Shown here: one piece after another, positions 60,063 through 64,000 of the stretch | Layout: every line of letters begins with the position of its first letter | Position numbering within the stretch: the first letter of the stretch is position 1 | Assembly (NCBI RefSeq): GCF_024868665.1 | Contig: NC_079902.1 | Location: 18,598,072 to 18,662,071, forward strand | From: Triplophysa rosa | Lineage: Eukaryota; Chordata; Actinopteri; Cypriniformes; Nemacheilidae | Reading direction: 5' to 3' | Length of the DNA: 64,000 bases | Program-made: the position numbers and the translations under genes | The notes under the pieces: model-generated | Told to the model about the DNA's origin: nothing | Seen by the model: the letters and a program-made list of their open reading frames with translations, nothing else | Database searches by the model: none

Positions 60063-61002
60063 GAGTGCCGTAGGGATGACGTATTTGTGTTGGCCAACCC
60101 GGAAGTTAGCGCTGCACTGGTTCCAAAAGCCTATATATTTTGGTCTTATTTTAGAGCTTATTTTTTTACGATCTTCCCAAAGTATGTGATTAACTAAGGT
60201 TTTGTCTAGCTTGATAATCTTTACAAATGAACATAAAATGTGTTACTTTTGAAGCCTAAATACAATCGCTAGAAGTATAAAGCTATAAACAGACTACACT
60301 ACGGTCGCTCAATATCAACATCACCACCACAAAGTCATCGACAAATCTTTTAAACTTTGTTAAAAACGTGTTACCTGGTAATTACTCCTTCACTAAATCG
60401 GCGTCTGTGTTTTGTGCCCATGTTGCATTATTTGTGAGATTTATATGCACGATGATGCCTACGTCCCCACCAAAGGATGTAGTCGCTTTGAGCAACTTGT
60501 TGGCAACCGCCGTTTTTAAGACACAATGGCCTGGTTTCACAGACACAGTTTAGCTTAAACCAGGACTATGCCTTAGTTGAATTAAGCTATTTATGTCGCT
60601 TTTATAAGCGTTTTTATAGGCCTTAGAATAATACATTACTGGTGTGCATCTTGAGACAAAACTATTGCACTGATAAATTTTAAGATTTAAGATATTTCTG
60701 GGCAAGTTATATTCAGTTAAAACAGGTCACTCATTTTAGTCTGGGACTAGCCTTAAGCCTTGTCTGTGAAACCGAGCCAATGAAGCTTATAAAAAAATCA
60801 ATAGCGGGTTATAACTGATGTGTTTTATGTCATAAATTAAAAGTGAAAATATTTACTACAGATCTTGTTTCAGGCAATTTACCAAAAAACAATCAAAATA
60901 AAACCCATAGATTTTGAGGGCGAATGAACCCGAAGTGCTAAAATGCTAAAAAAACTCACTTCTGCGGTTTGCATCCAAAAATATGTCATCTCTGCGGTAC
61001 TC
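60063..61002. mobile_element. DNA element with GAGTGCCGTAGGGATGAC ends and TA borders
   Basis: The left GAGTGCCGTAGGGATGAC pairs with the complement of GTCATCTCTGCGGTACTC with few mismatches, and pairing continues a further 8-9 bp inward. TA lies directly outside both ends (60061-60062, 61003-61004). Subterminal CCCGGAAGT and ACCCGAAGTG words recur. No transposase. A second element is nested at 60527-60779. Confidence 0.65.
60527..60779. mobile_element. short inverted-repeat element with GGTTTCACAGACA ends
   Basis: TGGCCTGGTTTCACAGACA and TGTCTGTGAAACCGAGCCA are 19-bp inverted ends with two mismatches. Inside are GTGTGCATCTTGAGACAAAA and TTTAGTCTGGGACTAGCC, words of a widely spread teleost MITE. 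AAT is repeated on both sides if the element starts at GGCC. Nested in 60063-61002. Confidence 0.75.
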
Positions 61003-61004
61003 TA

Positions 61005-61780
61005 TACCACCTACATCTGACTATACGTAGCAAATCAGTTCATGTCTCTGATTTGCTATTAAAAAAACCTTTTCAATCTACCCTGCTCACACTTCCTGTT
61101 TCAAAAGGAAATGTGTCAATTGCAAGGAAAGGAATGAAAAATGCATTTGTCAAGTCTCAATGGGGTCCTTTGTCTAAATCACATCAGGTCGTGAAACCGC
61201 ATCCATTACTTGCCTTGCACATCTCCAAGAGTGCACACGTAATGCATACTGCCTGAATCTAACACACAGGTCTTAAACACACGCACACGTGTGACAGCAG
61301 AAAGCTTGGCCATGAACCTTATGCATGATGTATCGGCCCCATTATGCAAATCTACCGCGAGTTGCCCTTAGCCCAAAGGCACAGCTGACAGTGAGCCGGG
61401 CTTCATCGAGAACACTTCTTCTCGAGTAATAACTGAGTACATTATGCTTTTAAAATGTTCGCTGATTGTTGATAGACGTGAAATACAGATCACCTGGAGT
61501 TAAATGACTCGGTGCCAGCTCACCTTTGATATTTCCTCTTTAGAAGCGAAACGTATTCGCTACCTCCTTGAGGTAAAAGATTGAGTCATTTTCAACCTCG
61601 TTTAAACTTTTTAACATTCTATGAGATGTAGCTTTGATGTGGATGCTGTGGAGGAGTAATCTACTGAATGAGTTAACTTCAGCCAACCCTGCGGCATTGT
61701 TTGCCAAGAACTGATTCCGATTCTGAACTGCGTGTGTCAATATTGCCTGTAATTAAACACAAATTACATGCATTATGATT
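61005..61780. other. no gene seen
   Basis: Frames at 60969-61256 and 61540-61740 lack domains. Unique-looking DNA up to the Tc1/mariner target TA. Confidence 0.4.
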
Positions 61781-61782
61781 TA

Positions 61783-63003
61783 CACTCACCTAAAGGATTA
61801 TTAGGAACACCATACTAATACGGTGTTTGACCCCCTTTCGCCTTCAGAACTGCCTTAATTCTACGTGGCATTGATTCAACAAGGTGCTGAAAGCATTCTT
61901 TAGAAATGTTGGCCCATATTGATAGGATAGCATCTTGCAGTTGATGGAGATTTGTGGGATGCACATCCAGGGCACGAAGCTCCCGTTCCACCACATCCCA
62001 AAGATGTTCTATCGGGTTGAGATCTGGTGACTGTGGGGGCCATTCTAGTACAGTGAACTCATTGTCATGTTCAAGAAACCAATTTGAAATGATTCGAGCT
62101 TTGTGACATGGTGCATTATCCTGCTGGAAGTAGCCATTAGAGGATGGGTACATGGTGGTCATAAAGGGATGGACATGGTCAGAAACAATGCTCAGGTAGG
62201 CCGTGGCATTTAAACGATGCCCAATTGGCACTAAGGGGCCTAAAGTGTGCCAAGAAAACATCCCCCACACCATTACACCACCACCACCAGCCTGCACAGT
62301 GGTAACAAGGCATGATGGATCCATGTTCTCATTCTGTTTACGCCAAATTCTGACTCTACCATTTGAATGTCTCAACAGAAATCGAGACTCATCAGACCAG
62401 GCAACATTTTTCCAGTCTTCAACTGTCCAATTTTGGTGAGCTCGTGCAAATTGTAGCCTCTTTTTCCTATTTGTAGTGGAGATGAGTGGTACCCGGTGGG
62501 GTCTTCTGCTGTTGTAGCCCATCTGCCTCAAGGTTGTGCGTGTTGTGGCTTCACAAATGCTTTGCTGCATACCTCGGTTGTAACGAGTGGTTATTTCAGT
62601 CAAAGTTGCTCTTCTATCAGCTTGAATCAGTCGGCCCATTCTCCTCTGACCTCTAGCATCAACAAGGCATTTTCGCCCACAGGACTGCCGCATACTGGAT
62701 GTTTTTCCCTTTTCACACCATTCTTTGTAAACCCTAGAAATGGTTGTGCGTGAAAATCCCAGTAACTGAGCAGATTGTGAAATACTCAGACCGGCCCGTC
62801 TGGCACCAACAACCATGCCACGCTCAAAATTGCTTAAATCACCTTTCTTTCCCATTCTGACATTCAGTTTGGAGTTCAGGAGATTGTCTTGACCAGGACC
62901 ACACCCCTAAATGCATTGAAGCAACTGCCATGTGATTGGTTGATTAGATAATTGCATTAATGAGAAATTGAACAGGTGTTCCTAATAATCCTTTAGGTGA
63001 GTG
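61783..63003 (-). mobile_element. complete Tc1/mariner element, 1221 bp, DD36E (Incomer-like)
   Basis: Perfect 29-bp terminal inverted repeats (61783-61811 and 62975-63003, beginning CACTCACCTAAAGGATTA) are flanked by the TA duplication (61781-61782, 63004-63005). One uninterrupted transposase frame fills most of the interior. Short non-coding spacers separate it from the ends: about 120 bp from the start codon to the right repeat, and 3 bp from the stop codon to the left repeat. Identical ends and an intact frame indicate a young copy. Confidence 0.97.
61815..62855 (-). CDS. Tc1/mariner-family transposase, intact, DD36E
   Basis: A 346-residue protein expected to bind the element's inverted ends and carry out cut-and-paste transposition into TA sites in the nucleus. 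The N-terminal paired-like region has a first helix-turn-helix at about residues 8-46 (LSISQSAQLLGFSRTTISRV) and a second at about 70-115, joined by a basic GRK-containing linker. A basic patch NRKKRLQFARAH (129-140) could serve as nuclear localisation signal. The RNase-H-like catalytic core has D155 (WSDESRF), a glycine-rich AGGGGVMVWG (189-198), D246 (FQQDNAPCH) and E283 (SPDLNPIEHLW). Thirty-six residues separate D246 and E283, against 34 in classical Tc1, which fits the DD36E Incomer group. The start chosen is the first Met and gives the normal family length. The C-terminal KAKGGQTPY is typical. No stop or frameshift is visible, so it may be functional; activity is unproven. Confidence 0.95.
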   Translation of the reverse strand: MGKKGDLSNFERGMVVGARRAGLSISQSAQLLGFSRTTISRVYKEWCEKGKTSSMRQSCGRKCLVDARGQRRMGRLIQADRRATLTEITTRYNRGMQQSICEATTRTTLRQMGYNSRRPHRVPLISTTNRKKRLQFARAHQNWTVEDWKNVAWSDESRFLLRHSNGRVRIWRKQNENMDPSCLVTTVQAGGGGVMVWGMFSWHTLGPLVPIGHRLNATAYLSIVSDHVHPFMTTMYPSSNGYFQQDNAPCHKARIISNWFLEHDNEFTVLEWPPQSPDLNPIEHLWDVVERELRALDVHPTNLHQLQDAILSIWANISKECFQHLVESMPRRIKAVLKAKGGQTPY

Positions 63004-63005
63004 TA

Positions 63006-64000
63006 GGTTATAGTTTAAAAAAAACATTATATTACTTTAAAGAATGTAATTTGCTGTTTTTTGCTTCTTTTCTAATTTGTTTTGATGCTGATTCATATCA
63101 CACACACACACATCGTTTTTTATTCCTGCTACTTTTTATTGTGAAAAACAAAGCATTCTCAAAAGTTACATTGAAACAAAACATCATTCACTTACGAGCT
63201 CAAACATGACATGACATCTCGTTCGGCTTGTAGATTGCAGTCTATTGATTTTTGTATGTACTGTATGTACTGTCAGCAAAACAAAGAGAATCCAACAATA
63301 AATTACAAGCGTCTTCTATTTACAGAAAACACTGTAGCAATTATGACCTGCTCGATATTGCTTGGGGCATCTGTGTGGGAAGTTCTTTAGTGTTTTAGTT
63401 ACACAAGTAAATAAAATGTAGGCAATGATAATAAAAACGTAATATTATTGCGAAATTATAGATTACAGCCAGCCATACTGACCAATTATGGGCAAGATGT
63501 GTGATTACAGGCATACGGTCTGTTAGAAAATAAGACATATGGTATTTACCACATTTCTCTTTAATACGTCTCTCTGGAGTATAAATTAAAGATGAAAATA
63601 AATATTTTTACATCGTCTCTCGGTTTGTGTTATCTCAGTGTCCCCTAAAGACCAAAGAGGGTACGAGAGAGGGCTGACAGTGCTGAGTATGTGCTGATGA
63701 TTTGTGTCACCAGTATACTGTGTGTAGACGCTTAAGGGTTCTGGGACCCTATCGTGTTTTCAGCAGTGATGACAGTGACCCATCACGGTTCGGACTGGGG
63801 TCCAAAATGAAAAGAAACTACGAACTCCAGTAAAAATTCCTTGACAAGCAAATTAAACTTTAATCATCAGATGGCTTGTAACTTTAAAAAGATCTGGATT
63901 TAATCAAACTGCAAGAATGACAATATAAATCTTTTTTATATTCAGAATCTTTGCATTTTGTCTAAACACATATTTTTCACATTAAGCCAACAAATAATAA
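63006..64000. other. no gene seen
   Basis: Non-coding to the window edge; a short (CA)n at about 63099-63111. No repeat family recognised. Confidence 0.4.

Noticed and set aside
62203..62753. Plus-strand ORFs inside the Tc1/mariner element
   Set aside because: Antisense shadows of the transposase frame.

Overview
The window looks like teleost, most likely cyprinid, nuclear DNA. It is AT-rich, has no bacterial-style gene packing, and is full of small DNA transposons of kinds abundant in carp- and zebrafish-like genomes: palindromic TTAA-flanked MITEs beginning AAAGGGACAGTTCACCC, hAT elements with clean 8-bp target duplications, Tc1/mariner elements, and (CA)n/(GAAA)n microsatellites. The species assignment is an inference from repeat content.

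The only intact protein-coding gene I can support is a Tc1/mariner transposase on the minus strand (61815-62855), inside a complete element with perfect 29-bp inverted ends and TA duplications. Its D155, D246 and E283 have DD36E spacing. Other transposase traces are broken: a BED-finger hAT fragment (59219-59671), a decayed Tc1 catalytic segment (22829-23090), a possible hAT first exon (27628-27825) and a possible Harbinger-type N-terminus (36985-37185).

Host signals are sparse. A CpG-rich block at about 18.1-19.3 kb has a TATA-like box and a splice donor on the minus strand. A candidate 34-nt minus-strand exon with a strong polypyrimidine acceptor lies at 426-459. Together they suggest the 5' end of a minus-strand host gene whose body continues off the left edge, with a first intron of about 18 kb. 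The rest reads as intron or intergenic DNA, with some unique stretches of conserved-noncoding texture that cannot be verified here.

Layout: 0.8-9 kb, palindromic MITEs, one inside a hAT relic. 9.7-10.2 kb, a degenerate A-rich array. 13.6-16 kb, one hAT, then a second hAT with a third nested inside. 22.8-26.3 kb, a transposon nest centred on a 1990-bp element with arms of about 470 bp. 27.4-29.5 kb, a 2.1-kb hAT carrying another insertion. 32-40 kb, more palindromic MITEs, a LINE tail, a Harbinger-like relic and a striking hairpin. 44.2-45.1 kb, a Tol2-like hAT. 48.1-50.4 kb, hAT inside hAT. 54.6-55.1 kb, further DNA-element fragments. 58.8-59.9 kb, a BED-type hAT. 60.1-61.0 kb, an inverted-repeat element with a nested MITE. 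61.8-63.0 kb, the intact Tc1/mariner element.
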